A stretch of 64,000 nt of DNA from Arthrobacter sp. SW1 (GCF_001766675.1 NZ_MJLT01000001.1:434001-498000); one strand, 5' to 3'. Positions 47,401-55,885 are shown, numbered from the stretch's first letter. Translations and numbers: made by a program. Notes: generated from the sequence alone by a model not told the origin.

Positions 47401-47735
47401 GACGCCCAGGTGCGTGCCGGCGTCGTACTCAGCGTCCGGCCGAGCCGCGCCGTAAAGCGGTCCCGCAGCGCCGAGGCGGCATGCCGGCCGGGGGCAAGGA
47501 TGAGGATGCGGCCGGGGTCCACGCCGTCCCGCTGTACGCGCCGCACGGCGGCTTCCACCAGCACGGTGGTCTTCCCCGTGCCGGGTGCTCCCGGGACCAG
47601 GAGGGGGCCGGAACCGTGCGGAAGATCGACGACGGCGGCCTGGTCCGCGGACAAAACGGGCACCGCGCAGACGTTCCCGCGCGGGGGGACAAGACGGAGT
47701 CGCTTTGCTGGCTGTTGGGTTACCGGGACGCTCAC
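44439..47735 (-). CDS. adnA: AdnA-like helicase-nuclease subunit
   Basis: The 1098-residue partner of AdnB has Walker A GAPGTGKTT at residues 49-57 and motif II VDDIQEANP near 268, a variant of DExQ. A RecB-type nuclease follows at the C terminus (GQVDRLEIDAEGRLVIVDLKTGKRQ region near 975). The last 20 residues contain CRLPEICPLC, which with an upstream cysteine resembles an AddB-type Fe-S clip. The protein is shorter than AdnB, as in mycobacteria, where the AdnA motor is the weaker one. The start is GTG and overlaps the alkyltransferase-like stop by 3-4 bases, so three genes are translationally linked. Confidence 0.93.
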   Translation of the reverse strand: MSVPVTQQPAKRLRLVPPRGNVCAVPVLSADQAAVVDLPHGSGPLLVPGAPGTGKTTVLVEAAVRRVQRDGVDPGRILILAPGRHAASALRDRFTARLGRTLSTTPARTWASYAFELIRRAKAEGVLPLPRPPKLLSGPEQDLIIKELLEGHSRPGLELPWPEDLSGALPTRGFRQEIRQLFDRIIESGRTAEDLAALAWECDRPDWMAAARLYSEYRDVLDLRMPEAFDPAGIITAARQIFQDAPDFLAAERERLQLILVDDIQEANPAVFELLADIAEGKDVLVTSSPDTVVQGFRGARPDLVAELPRLLGGQGLAEKPVRELPLWTAHRQAPAVADAWLRVAARISQRQGGQLARQLEPAETDSDSAIRGEGSAEAHLLPSPAHELRYVAQRILEAQLRDGRAFSDIAVIVRNGGQLSQLQRYLSGQGIPVQVPVADSAVRDEVAVRPLLELYGVVLDQSRLTPELAVSLLTSRIGGATAIELRRLRQALRREELLGGGGRASDSLLVEALLEPGALGTLGIEGSSARRLARMLAAGRTALEQPGANAETVLWALWNSSGLASRWAALALDGGASGARADRDLDAMMALFHTAERYVDQLPGSGAEQFLEYLMNQELPMDTLAARAQLEEAVELMTPASAAGREWPVVIVAGLQEGVWPNTRLRGELLGSTLFADAVEHGVDHALQRGPLSRLRDIRYDELRSFSTAVSRAREVLICTAVSSEDEQPSAFLDYVAPLEPGQYARGYTPVERPMTLRALVAELRQKVQLVDIPGGLRPARPGTAGDPEAEAAEAARVLAHLATAEPPVAGAHPDSWWGLAPLSSDAAVVPDGGTVMVSPSKVETVHKSPLDWFVQAAGGEAATDFARSLGTLVHGIAQELPDASGAEYLAELARRWPSLGMKDTWEGKLDYQRAEAMVRKLAQYILVMRSEGRRLLGVELDFEVPLPPVGERAAMLRGQVDRLEIDAEGRLVIVDLKTGKRQPGKAELARHPQLGAYQAAVLEGAFDEEGSSEGATPGGAVLAQLGTKTKSPGIQAQDALDPSDNWARDMVNEAAVLMSGSTFEARHDPAKGGHGGHGCRLPEICPLCARGKQVTE

Positions 47736-48148
47736 ACAGTCATTTCATCATCGGGCACTGACAATTTATGGAGCTGACGCTCCAGCTCCTCCGAAATCGC
47801 GTCGATCCTGTCGAAGTCCGCCTCTGTGGGCGACCAGCGCGCGGCCGCGATATCCACCCGCCAGCGCCCTTCGCCGCTTCGTTCGAACTGTTCGACATCG
47901 CCGCGCAGTGCCGTCCCTTCAGCACGGTAGCGGCGGAACGCCTCGGCTTCGTGGCCGGGCGGGGCTTCGCCGCTTGACCTCAGGATCCGCCACCAGGCCA
48001 CTCCGCTTCCGTGATGGCTCATCACGGACCCCACCTGGCGGGGCCCACCGTGGCCAAGCAGTTCCGCGACGTCGCCATAGGCAAGGACCGCTCCCGGAGG
48101 GACGAGGCGGACGACGCCAAGCACCGCCTCCACCAGCTCCATCCGCAT
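47732..48148 (-). CDS. Alkyltransferase-like protein (MGMT family, no catalytic Cys)
   Basis: The 138-residue protein has the O6-methylguanine DNA methyltransferase fold, with PPGAVLAYGDVAELLG (helix region) and GPRQVGSVMSHHGSG. The active-site PCHRV motif is replaced by AWWRI, with Trp52 where the acceptor Cys should be. It is thus an alkyltransferase-like (ATL) protein, which binds alkylated guanine, flips it and signals nucleotide excision repair instead of repairing it. The equivalent M. tuberculosis gene is Rv3204, also near adnA. It overlaps adnA by about 3 bases, which suggests co-regulation with break repair. An alternative ATG at 48142 would shorten it by two residues. Confidence 0.92.
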   Translation of the reverse strand: MRMELVEAVLGVVRLVPPGAVLAYGDVAELLGHGGPRQVGSVMSHHGSGVAWWRILRSSGEAPPGHEAEAFRRYRAEGTALRGDVEQFERSGEGRWRVDIAAARWSPTEADFDRIDAISEELERQLHKLSVPDDEMTV

Positions 48149-48208
48149 CTTTCCACCCTATCCGCTGCCGCCGCAGTGTCGCTTTCGAATCTTGTCCGGG
48201 GGTGCCGG

Positions 48209-48214
48209 TAGCGT
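48209..48214 (+). promoter_or_regulatory. -10-like element for leaderless exonuclease gene
   Basis: TAGCGT lies exactly six bases before the ATG at 48221, with no Shine-Dalgarno between. The same geometry occurs at trmL and the TipA-like gene. Confidence 0.4.
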
Positions 48215-48220
48215 GAAACC

Positions 48221-48931
48221 ATGAGCTCCTGGAACACCCTCCCCCGCGCAGCCTTCGACCTTGAAACCACCGGCCGGAATTCCCGCGCCGCGCGGATCGT
48301 CACGGCCTCAATCACCGTGGTGGACGGCGAAGGCAACGTCATCACGGAGCGCGAGTGGCTGGCCGATCCCGGCGTCGAAATCCCCCAGGAAGCCAGTGAC
48401 GTCCACGGCATCACCACGGCGAAGGCCCGTGCGGAAGGCCGCCCGGCGGCGGAGGTCACCCGGGAGGTCGCCGCCACCCTGCAGGAACTGTTCGACGACG
48501 GCGTTCCCGTCATTGCGTTCAACGCCAGCTATGACTTCACCGTCCTCGCTGCCGAATCCGCCCGCTACGGCGTGCCTCAGCTGACGCGCTTCCCGGTGCT
48601 GGACCCGTACATCATGAACAAGCAGGTGGACCGCTACCGCAAGGGCAAGCGCACGCTCTCCGCGCTGTGCGAGGAGTACGGTGTGGACCTGGAAAACGCC
48701 CATACCTCGGCCGCGGATGCCCTGGCCACGCTGCGCGTGCTCGATGCCATGGCGGGCAAGTTCCCCAAGCTGCACATGCCGGCATCCAAGCTCCACCAGC
48801 TCCAGGTTGACTGGGCCGCGGCCCAGGCTGCCGATTTCCAGTCCTACCTGCGAAAGAGCAAACCTACCGCCGTCATCGAAGGCGACTGGCCTGTGCTTCC
48901 TCCGGAGGATGCCAGCCGGGGCGGCTTCTAG
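48221..48931 (+). CDS. DnaQ-like 3'-5' exonuclease (DEDDh)
   Basis: The 236-residue protein is a member of the DNA polymerase III epsilon exonuclease superfamily. The three exonuclease motifs are FDLETTG (Asp13, Glu15), FNASYDFTVL near residue 107 and HTSAADALAT near 163, with the His of the DEDDh type. There is no UvrC or polymerase domain, so it is a stand-alone exonuclease for DNA or RNA trimming. The gene is divergent from the alkyltransferase-like gene, 72 bases away, and has a probable leaderless start. Confidence 0.93.
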   Translation: MSSWNTLPRAAFDLETTGRNSRAARIVTASITVVDGEGNVITEREWLADPGVEIPQEASDVHGITTAKARAEGRPAAEVTREVAATLQELFDDGVPVIAFNASYDFTVLAAESARYGVPQLTRFPVLDPYIMNKQVDRYRKGKRTLSALCEEYGVDLENAHTSAADALATLRVLDAMAGKFPKLHMPASKLHQLQVDWAAAQAADFQSYLRKSKPTAVIEGDWPVLPPEDASRGGF

Positions 48932-49259
48932 CTCCACGCTTCCGGGCGCCATAACACGCGCTCCCGCATGACGCATGTCACAGGAACGAGGCCCCGGCGG
49001 CAGGCACCGACGGCCTGGACGCAATTTTCCTGTTGCGTTTTCTTACGCGGCATTCACACGCAAGATCCCTCCACCGCGTAATAAATCTTCGAAATATTGA
49101 CCATTGTTTCGAACTATGTTCGGAATCTTTGAGCGTTCTACCCGGATGACATAATTATCTTTGGCGGGTCGAGTTCTGCTGAGCCCCACGAAAGACCCTG
49201 CGGCCGCATCCCCGCCCGCGTCACCGAGACCTTGTAATTCCGATGAAAGTGAACGCTTG
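48932..49259. other. A/T-rich leader and promoter region of the amino-acid ABC operon
   Basis: These 328 bases have no gene. The stretch 49021-49165 is strikingly A/T-rich for this genome. It contains TTCGAA at about 49088 and 49107 plus a related GTTCGGAA at 49118, possibly a regulator array. The predicted promoter at 49129-49157 lies at its right end. Confidence 0.5.
49129..49157 (+). promoter_or_regulatory. Predicted sigma-70-type promoter
   Basis: TTGAGC (49129-49134) and TAATTA (49152-49157) are separated by 17 bases. Transcription would start near 49164, giving a leader of about 96 bases before the binding-protein ATG. Confidence 0.55.
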
Positions 49260-50195
49260 ATGAAAATCAAAGCTCTGAAGTGGCTGTCCACCGTCCCCGT
49301 GGCTGCTGCCCTTGTCGTGTCCCTCGCCGCCTGCGGCGGCGGTGCGTCCCCCGCTGCCTCGGGCCCCACCGACGCCCTTGCCGGCGCCCAGAACGCCGAC
49401 AAGTACACCACGGCTGACGTCACGGCACTGGACAAGATCGACAAGAGCAAGCTGGGCCTCATCACCGACGGCACCATCAAGGTGGGCACCCTCTCTGACG
49501 CCCCGCCGAACATCTTCATCAAGGACGGCAAGTTCACCGGCTTCGACAACGAGCTCCTGCGCGCCGTGGGCGACAAGCTGGGCCTGAAGGTCGAGTTCGT
49601 CTCCACCGAGTTCTCCGCCCTGCTCGGCCAGGTCAAGAACAAGCAGTTCGACGTCGGATCCTCCTCGATCTCCACCACCGACAAGCGCCGCGAGACCGTC
49701 GCCTTCACCAACGGCTACGACTTCGGCTACATGGCCGTTGTGGCCAAGGAATCCGGCAGCGTGAAGGGCTTCGACAGCCTCAAGCAGGGCATGCGCATCG
49801 GCGTTGTCCAGGGCACGGTCCAGGACGACTTCGTCACCAACACCCTCAAGATCGAGCCGGTCCGCTTCCAGGACTACAACACGGTCTTCGCCAACCTGAA
49901 GTCCGGCCAGGTTGACGCCTGGGTTGCCCCGTCCCAGCAGGCCACGGGCCAGGTCAAGGCCGGCGACGGCACCAAGATCGTGGAGCAGCGCGCCACCACC
50001 CAGAACTTCTCGGCCTACGCCGTGGCCAAGGACAACACCGCCCTGGTCGAGGCCCTGAACTCCGGCCTGGACGCCGTGATCGCTGACGGCACCTGGACCA
50101 AGCTGGTCAAGGAATGGATGCCCGAGCGCAAGACCGCGGAAGAGCAGCGTCCCGAAGGCTGGAAGCCCGGCAGCAAGGCTGTCCAGGTCAAGTAA
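49260..50195 (+). CDS. Amino-acid ABC transporter substrate-binding lipoprotein (family 3)
   Basis: The 311-residue lipoprotein carries a signal peptide with lipobox LAAC (Cys25) and a family 3 solute-binding domain. Conserved stretches are GTIKVGTLSDAPPNIF, FTGFDNELLRAVGDKLGL, FDVGSSSISTTDKRRE and the central GMRIGVVQGTVQDDFV. The family binds polar amino acids or related compounds; the exact ligand cannot be read here. I chose the ATG at 49260 because the longer frame has no signal. It is the first gene of a three-gene importer operon, separated from the permease by a hairpin. Confidence 0.94.
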   Translation: MKIKALKWLSTVPVAAALVVSLAACGGGASPAASGPTDALAGAQNADKYTTADVTALDKIDKSKLGLITDGTIKVGTLSDAPPNIFIKDGKFTGFDNELLRAVGDKLGLKVEFVSTEFSALLGQVKNKQFDVGSSSISTTDKRRETVAFTNGYDFGYMAVVAKESGSVKGFDSLKQGMRIGVVQGTVQDDFVTNTLKIEPVRFQDYNTVFANLKSGQVDAWVAPSQQATGQVKAGDGTKIVEQRATTQNFSAYAVAKDNTALVEALNSGLDAVIADGTWTKLVKEWMPERKTAEEQRPEGWKPGSKAVQVK

Positions 50196-50255
50196 GCCGC
50201 GCTCCCGGCGCCGTACCTCAAGCGCCGATCGCCTTGCACAACACATGAAAACCGC

Positions 50256-50290
50256 CCGGCCCGGATCCCGCCCCAAGGGATCCGGGCCGG
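50256..50290 (+). terminator. Intercistronic hairpin in the amino-acid ABC operon
   Basis: A perfect 14-base stem (CCGGCCCGGATCCC) with a seven-base loop lies between the binding-protein and permease genes. No T-run follows; the position suggests mRNA stabilisation or partial termination that favours the binding protein. Confidence 0.6.
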
Positions 50291-50312
50291 ACGGCTGACA
50301 TCAAGGAGTCAC

Positions 50313-51077
50313 ATGGATACCCTCACCCGCCTCGGCGAGACATTCCTCGATTGGAAAGCGATCGGCGAGGTCCTGCCCACCATGTTCGCCGTGGGCCTGC
50401 CCAACACCCTGATCATCGCCCTGTCCGCAGGACTGATCGGTACCCTGCTGGGTATCCTGCTGGCCCTCATGGGCATCTCGCGCAATCCCGTAGCCCGGTG
50501 GATCGCCCGCATCTACACCGATATCTTCCGCGGCCTGCCCTCCATCCTGATCCTCCTGGTGATCAGCCTCGGCTTCGGCCCGCTCTTCCGTGAAGCAACC
50601 GGCATCAGCACGCCGTACCCGATGGGTATCGCGGCCTTGGCACTCATGGCCGCGGCGTACATCGGCGAAATCTTCCGTTCCGGCATCCAGAGCGTGGACA
50701 AGGGCCAGCTTGAGGCCTCGCGGGCCCTGGGCTTCGGCTACGGCCCGTCCATGCGCATGATCGTGGTGCCGCAGGGCATCCGCCGCGTGCTCCCCGCCCT
50801 GATGAACCAGTTCATCATTCTCATCAAGGAATCCTCGCTGATCTTCACCCTGGGCCTCATGGCGTCCGAGCGGGAAATCTTCCAGATCGGCCGCGACCAG
50901 GCCTCCCTGAGCGGCAACCTCTCCCCCTACGTTGCCGCCGGCATCTTCTACCTGGTGCTGACCATCCCGCTGACGCACCTGGTGAACTACATCGACAACC
51001 GCCTACGCACCGGCAAGGAACAGAAGCACGAACCGGACGAGGCCGCGGCCGTCATCGGAAAGGGAGCCCACGCATGA
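50313..51077 (+). CDS. Amino-acid ABC transporter permease
   Basis: The 254-residue membrane protein has about five transmembrane segments and the family motif [21 protein letters not shown] (the EAA loop) near residue 135. It also has the N-terminal motif [20 protein letters not shown] and [13 protein letters not shown]. It probably acts as a homodimer, since no second permease is encoded here. Its stop overlaps the ATPase start by 4 bases (ATGA). Confidence 0.95.
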   Translation: MDTLTRLGETFLDWKAIGEVLPTMFAVGLPNTLIIALSAGLIGTLLGILLALMGISRNPVARWIARIYTDIFRGLPSILILLVISLGFGPLFREATGISTPYPMGIAALALMAAAYIGEIFRSGIQSVDKGQLEASRALGFGYGPSMRMIVVPQGIRRVLPALMNQFIILIKESSLIFTLGLMASEREIFQIGRDQASLSGNLSPYVAAGIFYLVLTIPLTHLVNYIDNRLRTGKEQKHEPDEAAAVIGKGAHA

Positions 51078-51811
51078 GCCACTTTGAATCCGGATCCCTC
51101 ACCGGCAAGAACCTGCACCTCGCCTTCGGCCACAACAAGGTCCTTCGCGGTATCGACATCCACGTGGAGAAAGGCACCGCGGCGTCCGTGATCGGTCCCT
51201 CCGGTTCCGGCAAGTCCACCCTGCTGCGTGTCATGAACCGCCTCATCGAACCGGACCAGGGCGACATCCTGCTGGACGGCCGTTCGGTCCTGAAGGACAA
51301 CCCGGACGAGCTGCGCCGCCGCATCGGCATGGTCTTCCAGCAGTTCAACCTCTTCCCGCACAAGTCCGTGGGCGAGAACGTGGCGTTTGCCCTCCGGAAG
51401 CTGCGCAAGCTCCCCAAGGACCAGGCTTGGGCCGAGGCCCTGGAACAGCTGGACAAGGTGGGCCTGAAGCACAAGGCCGAGGTACGCCCGGCCACGCTCT
51501 CCGGCGGCCAGCAGCAGCGCGTGGCAATCGCCCGGGCCCTGGCCATGAAGCCCGAAGTGATGTTCTTCGACGAAGCCACCTCCGCCCTGGACCCCGAGCT
51601 CGTCAAGGGCGTGCTCGCGCTCATGACGGAGCTGGCCCAGGAGGGCATGACCATGGTGGTGGTGACCCACGAGATGGGCTTCTCCCGCAACGTATCCAAC
51701 CAGGTGGTCTTCATGGACGGCGGCGTGGTGGTGGAAAACGGCAGCCCCGAGCAGCTCTTCACCGAGCCGAAGACGGAGCGCCTGCAGAAGTTCCTCTCGG
51801 ACGTGCTCTAA
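51074..51811 (+). CDS. Amino-acid ABC transporter ATP-binding protein
   Basis: The 245-residue ATPase has Walker [10 protein letters not shown] near residue 45, the Q-loop [13 protein letters not shown], the signature [16 protein letters not shown] and Walker [13 protein letters not shown], all typical of GlnQ/HisP-type importers. It starts within the permease stop, so translation is coupled. The operon ends at a long hairpin. Confidence 0.96.
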   Translation: MSHFESGSLTGKNLHLAFGHNKVLRGIDIHVEKGTAASVIGPSGSGKSTLLRVMNRLIEPDQGDILLDGRSVLKDNPDELRRRIGMVFQQFNLFPHKSVGENVAFALRKLRKLPKDQAWAEALEQLDKVGLKHKAEVRPATLSGGQQQRVAIARALAMKPEVMFFDEATSALDPELVKGVLALMTELAQEGMTMVVVTHEMGFSRNVSNQVVFMDGGVVVENGSPEQLFTEPKTERLQKFLSDVL

Positions 51812-51820
51812 GCACCTTCA

Positions 51821-51890
51821 GGAAATCCCCGGTTACCGGACAATTCCCCTGCGAACGCGGCAGGGATTGTTCCGGTAACCGGGGATTTCC
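51821..51890. terminator. Very long bidirectional hairpin
   Basis: A perfect 20-base stem (GGAAATCCCCGGTTACCGGA at 51821-51840, its complement at 51871-51890) encloses 30 bases that can pair further (CAATTCCC with GGGATTGT). It lies between the convergent amino-acid transporter operon and the GH3 gene and can end both transcripts. Confidence 0.75.
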
Positions 51891-51905
51891 CCGTTAAACA
51901 GAAAG

Positions 51906-53216
51906 CTACTTGCCCGCCTTCACCCGGAGGATGGTGAGCGCCGCGGCGTCGACGGCCTTGCGGAAGGCGGGCTCCGCCGTCGCGCGCTTCAGGACCTCGG
52001 CGTACATGGCGGAAACAGCGCCGGGATCGGCGCAGAGCGCCATGGTGCCGCCGGCGGCGATGAAATTGGCTGCCCGCTCCCCCATGCTCCAGGGCGAGAG
52101 CTGGGCGGCGTTGCAAAGATCATCGGAAACGATGATGCCTGTGAAGAGGGCGTCGCTACGGAGCATGGTGCGCATGACCACCGGTGAGAACGGCGCGGGC
52201 CGTGCCTTGTCGATGCGGTCGTAGTAGGCGTTAGACACCATGACCCAGCGGACGCCCCCGCGGATGGCGGCGGTGAACGGCGCCAGGTACGGATCCGTGC
52301 GCGTGGTGGCGGTGTCGTGGACGTTGCCGCTGGTGTCCGTGTTGAGCGTGACCCGGCCGAGCCCCGGGTAGTGCTTGACCACGGGCGCCACCCCGGCGTC
52401 GCGCAGGCCGGAGGCGAAGGCGTTGCCGTGTGCGGATACCGACGACGGCGTGTAGCCGTACTCGCGCTGGAAGTAGCCGATCGGGGCGTTCGACGGCGCG
52501 AAGGCGGCACCGGGGACCGTGTCCAGGACGGGCGCGAGGTTGACGTTGACCCCGGCTTTGCGGAGTTCGGCACCCCAGCTCCAGGCCTTGGCCCGTAACT
52601 GGGCCGGCGGGGTGGCGGACTGGACGAGCGCCGTCGGGATCTCGGAGAAACCCGGGCCGCGCAGGACCTGGACGTAGCCGCCTTCCTGGTCGGTGGCCAC
52701 TGAAACCGGAACCTTGTTCCCGGACTTCGCGGCGGCGGAGCGCAGGGACGCCACCAGCGAGGCCGTGGCACCGATCCCGGATTTACTGCGGCCTGCCAGG
52801 TAGAAGTTGCCGATGTTCCGGCCGAGGAGTCCGGTGACGGCTGGGGCGTCGCTGCCATCGGCCTTCGCTCCCACCATGAAGAGCTGTCCCACGCGCTGCT
52901 CCAAGCGAAGGGAGGCGAGGACGCCTTCGGGCGTCGCGGGCGGCACCGGCTTCGCCGTCGGACGGGGCTTCGGCGCGGCGGATGGTGTGGGCGTCGCGGT
53001 GGGCCGCGGCGTCGGGGGCGCTGTGCGCGCCGAAGGGGACGCGGACGACGGCGGCGCGGCGGCCGGGCTTGACGCGGACGATTCGCTGTGGCCCGGCTGA
53101 GGCGTGCCGGACGGTGTGCATGCCGTCAGGACCGTGAGGGAGACGGCGAGTGCCAGTGTGCCGGCACGAGGGAACCAGCGCTGTCGTCGGGAATGGGGTG
53201 AGTAAGTGTGAAGCAT
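51906..53216 (-). CDS. Glycoside hydrolase family 3 lipoprotein (NagZ-like)
   Basis: The 436-residue product has a lipoprotein signal with lipobox LTAC (Cys33), a 60-residue Ser/Pro/Ala/Thr-rich linker, and a GH3 N-terminal TIM-barrel domain. Features are LRLEQRVGQLFMVG, ATDQEGGYVQVLRG, NVNLAPVLD, KHYPGLGRV and the nucleophile region GIIVSDDLCNAA. It resembles beta-N-acetylglucosaminidases of peptidoglycan recycling such as NagZ and mycobacterial LpqI. The usual DSH acid/base motif is not present; LNTDTSGN is found instead. Activity may thus differ. The start MLHTYSPHSRR at 53216 gives the signal peptide; the frame is open further upstream. Confidence 0.85.
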   Translation of the reverse strand: MLHTYSPHSRRQRWFPRAGTLALAVSLTVLTACTPSGTPQPGHSESSASSPAAAPPSSASPSARTAPPTPRPTATPTPSAAPKPRPTAKPVPPATPEGVLASLRLEQRVGQLFMVGAKADGSDAPAVTGLLGRNIGNFYLAGRSKSGIGATASLVASLRSAAAKSGNKVPVSVATDQEGGYVQVLRGPGFSEIPTALVQSATPPAQLRAKAWSWGAELRKAGVNVNLAPVLDTVPGAAFAPSNAPIGYFQREYGYTPSSVSAHGNAFASGLRDAGVAPVVKHYPGLGRVTLNTDTSGNVHDTATTRTDPYLAPFTAAIRGGVRWVMVSNAYYDRIDKARPAPFSPVVMRTMLRSDALFTGIIVSDDLCNAAQLSPWSMGERAANFIAAGGTMALCADPGAVSAMYAEVLKRATAEPAFRKAVDAAALTILRVKAGK

Positions 53217-53311
53217 GGAACCAGCCGCCTGCCAGGCCTCCTGCGTACCAGGCCAGCCTACGCCTGCGACGGCCGGCGGCGGGGGAACCGCCGCCGGCTG
53301 AGGCAAGAGGA

Positions 53312-54625
53312 TCAGGCAGCAACCGCCTGGGCTGCAGCCTTGGCGGCGGCCGGGAGGGCGTCGAAGATCCGGTTCATGGCGGCGTCGTCATGGGCCGCGG
53401 AGAGGAACCAGGCTTCGAAAACACTCGGGGGCAGGTAGACGCCGGAATCCAGCATCGAGTGGAAGAACGGCGCATAACGGAACACCTCCTGGGCCTGCGC
53501 GTCGGCGTAGTTGTGCACGCCGTTGGCGGAGGTTCCGAAGGCCACGGAGAACAGGTTCCCGGCGCGCTGAATGGAGTGGTCCACGCCGGCTGCATCCAGC
53601 GCGGAGGACAGGGCCGCGGAAAGCTCGAGCGAGCGGGCATCAACATGCGCATACACCTCGGGCGTAGCGTGCGTCAGCGTGGCCACACCTGCGGCCATGG
53701 CCACCGGGTTTCCGGAGAGGGTACCCGCCTGGTATACGGGGCCGAGCGGCGCGAGGTGGTCCATGACGTCGGCACGGCCGCCGAGGGCCGCCGTCGGCAT
53801 GCCGCCGCCGATCACCTTGCCGAAGGTGAGCAGGTCCGGAGTCCAGCCTTCGGAGGCGCCGCCGGTGAGGCCCCAGTAGCCGGCGTAGCCGGTGCGGAAG
53901 CCGGTGAGGACTTCGTCGAGGATGAGCAGCGCGCCGTGTTCGCGGGTGATGCGGGAGAGGGCGGCGTTGAAGCCGTCGCCGGGCGTGACCACACCCATGT
54001 TGGCCGGGGCGGCTTCGGTGATGACGGCGGCGACGTGTTCGCCGTGCGCGGCGAAGGCGGCCTCGACGGCGGCAACGTCGTTGTAGGGCAGCACGAGGGT
54101 TTCGGCGGCGGCGGCTTCGGTGACGCCGGCCGAACCGGGAAGGGCCATGGTGGCCAGGCCGGATCCGGCGGACGCCAGCAGCCCGTCGAGGTGGCCGTGG
54201 TAGCAGCCGGCGAACTTCACGATCAGGTTGCGGCCGGTGAAGCCGCGGGCCAGGCGGACCGCTGTCATGGTGGCTTCGGTGCCGGTGGAGACCATGCGGA
54301 GGCGTTCGACGGCGGAGACGCGTTCCTTGACCAGCTCGGCCAGGCGGGCCTCATCGGGAGTGGACGCACCGAAGGACAGGCCGCGGTCCACGGCGGCGTG
54401 GACGGCGTCGAGCACGGCGGGGTGGGCGTGGCCGAGGAGGGCCGGGCCCCAGGAACAGACGAGGTCCACGTAGTCCTTGCCGTCGGCGTCGGTCAGGTAG
54501 GCGCCCTTCGCGGCGACCATGAAACGCGGAGTGCCGCCCACGGAACCGAAGGCGCGCACGGGCGAGTTGACGCCGCCGGGCATCAGGGTCTGGGCATGGG
54601 CGAAGAGATCATCCGAACGAGTCAT
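53312..54625 (-). CDS. hemL: Glutamate-1-semialdehyde 2,1-aminomutase HemL
   Basis: HemL converts glutamate-1-semialdehyde, the HemA product, to 5-aminolevulinate. The 437-residue PLP enzyme starts [20 protein letters not shown] and has GATTPDEARL-like substrate residues ([12 protein letters not shown]), the cofactor motif [12 protein letters not shown], and the PLP lysine in [13 protein letters not shown]. It is the last of the leftward heme genes and lies 58 bases from the LLM oxidoreductase stop. Confidence 0.97.
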   Translation of the reverse strand: MTRSDDLFAHAQTLMPGGVNSPVRAFGSVGGTPRFMVAAKGAYLTDADGKDYVDLVCSWGPALLGHAHPAVLDAVHAAVDRGLSFGASTPDEARLAELVKERVSAVERLRMVSTGTEATMTAVRLARGFTGRNLIVKFAGCYHGHLDGLLASAGSGLATMALPGSAGVTEAAAAETLVLPYNDVAAVEAAFAAHGEHVAAVITEAAPANMGVVTPGDGFNAALSRITREHGALLILDEVLTGFRTGYAGYWGLTGGASEGWTPDLLTFGKVIGGGMPTAALGGRADVMDHLAPLGPVYQAGTLSGNPVAMAAGVATLTHATPEVYAHVDARSLELSAALSSALDAAGVDHSIQRAGNLFSVAFGTSANGVHNYADAQAQEVFRYAPFFHSMLDSGVYLPPSVFEAWFLSAAHDDAAMNRIFDALPAAAKAAAQAVAA

Positions 54626-54683
54626 GCCTTTATTCTTTCATCCCGGACGGGCGGGAAATTCCGCCCGTCCGGGATGAAGAGCG

Positions 54684-55820
54684 TCACTTCACCTGTGCGT
54701 TCACGGCCAGCAGCTCCGCCACCCGCGGCGCCACCTCGGTGCCGAACAGCTCGATGGAACGCATCATGTTTCTATGTGGCAGGGTTCCGCTGCTGTACTT
54801 CAACTCGAAACGGTCCGCACCGAGCGAACCCTTGAGCTTGGCGATCTTTGCCGCCACCGTATCCGGCGAACCAACGAACAGCGCGCCATCCTCGTCAACG
54901 AGCGCCTCGAATTCGCCGTATCCGGCCGGGCCCCAGCCCCGTTCCGCACCGATCCGGTTCCGGGTGGCCAGCCAATGCGGGTAGTACTCCTCGCGGGCCT
55001 GCTCATCCGTTTCCGCAACATAGCCCGGCGAGTGGACGGCCAGCTGCTTGGGATCATGGCCGGCCTCGGCCAGGCTGCGGCGGTAGAGCTGGGCGAAGGG
55101 AGCGAAGCGTTCGGGTTCGCCGCCGATGATCGCCAGCACCATCGGGTAGCCGTAGGCCGCGGTGCGGACCACGGACTGCGGGGTGCCGCCGACGCCGATC
55201 CACGTGGGCAGCAGGCGGTTCTCCAGGTGCGGGTAGACCATCTGACCGTGCAGTCCGGCGCGCGTGCGGCCGTCCCAGTTCACCGGCTTCTGGGAACGGA
55301 CGCGGTGGTAGAGCTCCAGCTTCTCTTCGAAAAGCACCTCGTAGTCGGCCAGGTCGTAGCCGAAGAGCGGGAAGGATTCGGTGAAGGATCCACGCCCCAG
55401 GATCACTTCGGCCCGGCCGTTGGAGACGGCGTCGAGGGTGGCGAAGCGCTGGAAGACCCGGATGGGATCGTCCGAGCTGAGCACCGTGACGGCGCTGCCC
55501 AGGCGGATCCGCTTCGTGGCGGAGGCGATGGCGGCCAGCACCACTTCGGGAGCGCTGACCGCGAAGTCGCGGCGGTGATGCTCCCCCACGCCGAAGGAGT
55601 GGAGCCCGACGGCGTCAGCCAGCTTGGCCTGCTCCACCAGCTGGCGCAGTACCACGGCATGGTGCTTGGGTTCGCCGGCATCGTCGAGGTCGACGTCGCC
55701 GAAGGTGCTGACGCCCAACAGCATCGTATCGGCCGCTACGGGAGCCGTCGGATCGAAAGCGGGATCAGTAGCTCTGGGATCAAGGGACTCGGAAGCTTCG
55801 CTGTTTTCATGCATACGCAT
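54684..55820 (-). CDS. LLM-class flavin-dependent oxidoreductase
   Basis: The 378-residue protein belongs to the bacterial luciferase-like monooxygenase class, with TMLLGVSTFGDV, FGVGEHHRRDFAVSAPEVVLAA, RIRLGSAVTVLSSDDPIRVFQ, and ILGRGSFTESFPLFG. Such enzymes use FMN or F420. The substrate is unknown. It is inserted between hemB and hemL on the same strand, with a 65-base gap to hemB that contains a short GCGGTGCG/CGCACCGC hairpin. It could therefore have its own promoter. ATG 55820 and 55814 are both possible starts; neither has a strong ribosome site. Confidence 0.85.
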   Translation of the reverse strand: MRMHENSEASESLDPRATDPAFDPTAPVAADTMLLGVSTFGDVDLDDAGEPKHHAVVLRQLVEQAKLADAVGLHSFGVGEHHRRDFAVSAPEVVLAAIASATKRIRLGSAVTVLSSDDPIRVFQRFATLDAVSNGRAEVILGRGSFTESFPLFGYDLADYEVLFEEKLELYHRVRSQKPVNWDGRTRAGLHGQMVYPHLENRLLPTWIGVGGTPQSVVRTAAYGYPMVLAIIGGEPERFAPFAQLYRRSLAEAGHDPKQLAVHSPGYVAETDEQAREEYYPHWLATRNRIGAERGWGPAGYGEFEALVDEDGALFVGSPDTVAAKIAKLKGSLGADRFELKYSSGTLPHRNMMRSIELFGTEVAPRVAELLAVNAQVK

Positions 55821-55885
55821 ACAAACGGAGAAGGCCCCGGAATCATTCCCGCGGTGCGGACGCACCGCCGTCGGGCAGTCCGGGC

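Noticed and set aside
40939..47777. Plus-strand open frames of up to 750 codons opposite adnA and adnB
   Set aside because: They have no recognisable domain and no ribosome sites, while the opposite strand encodes intact helicase and nuclease motifs.
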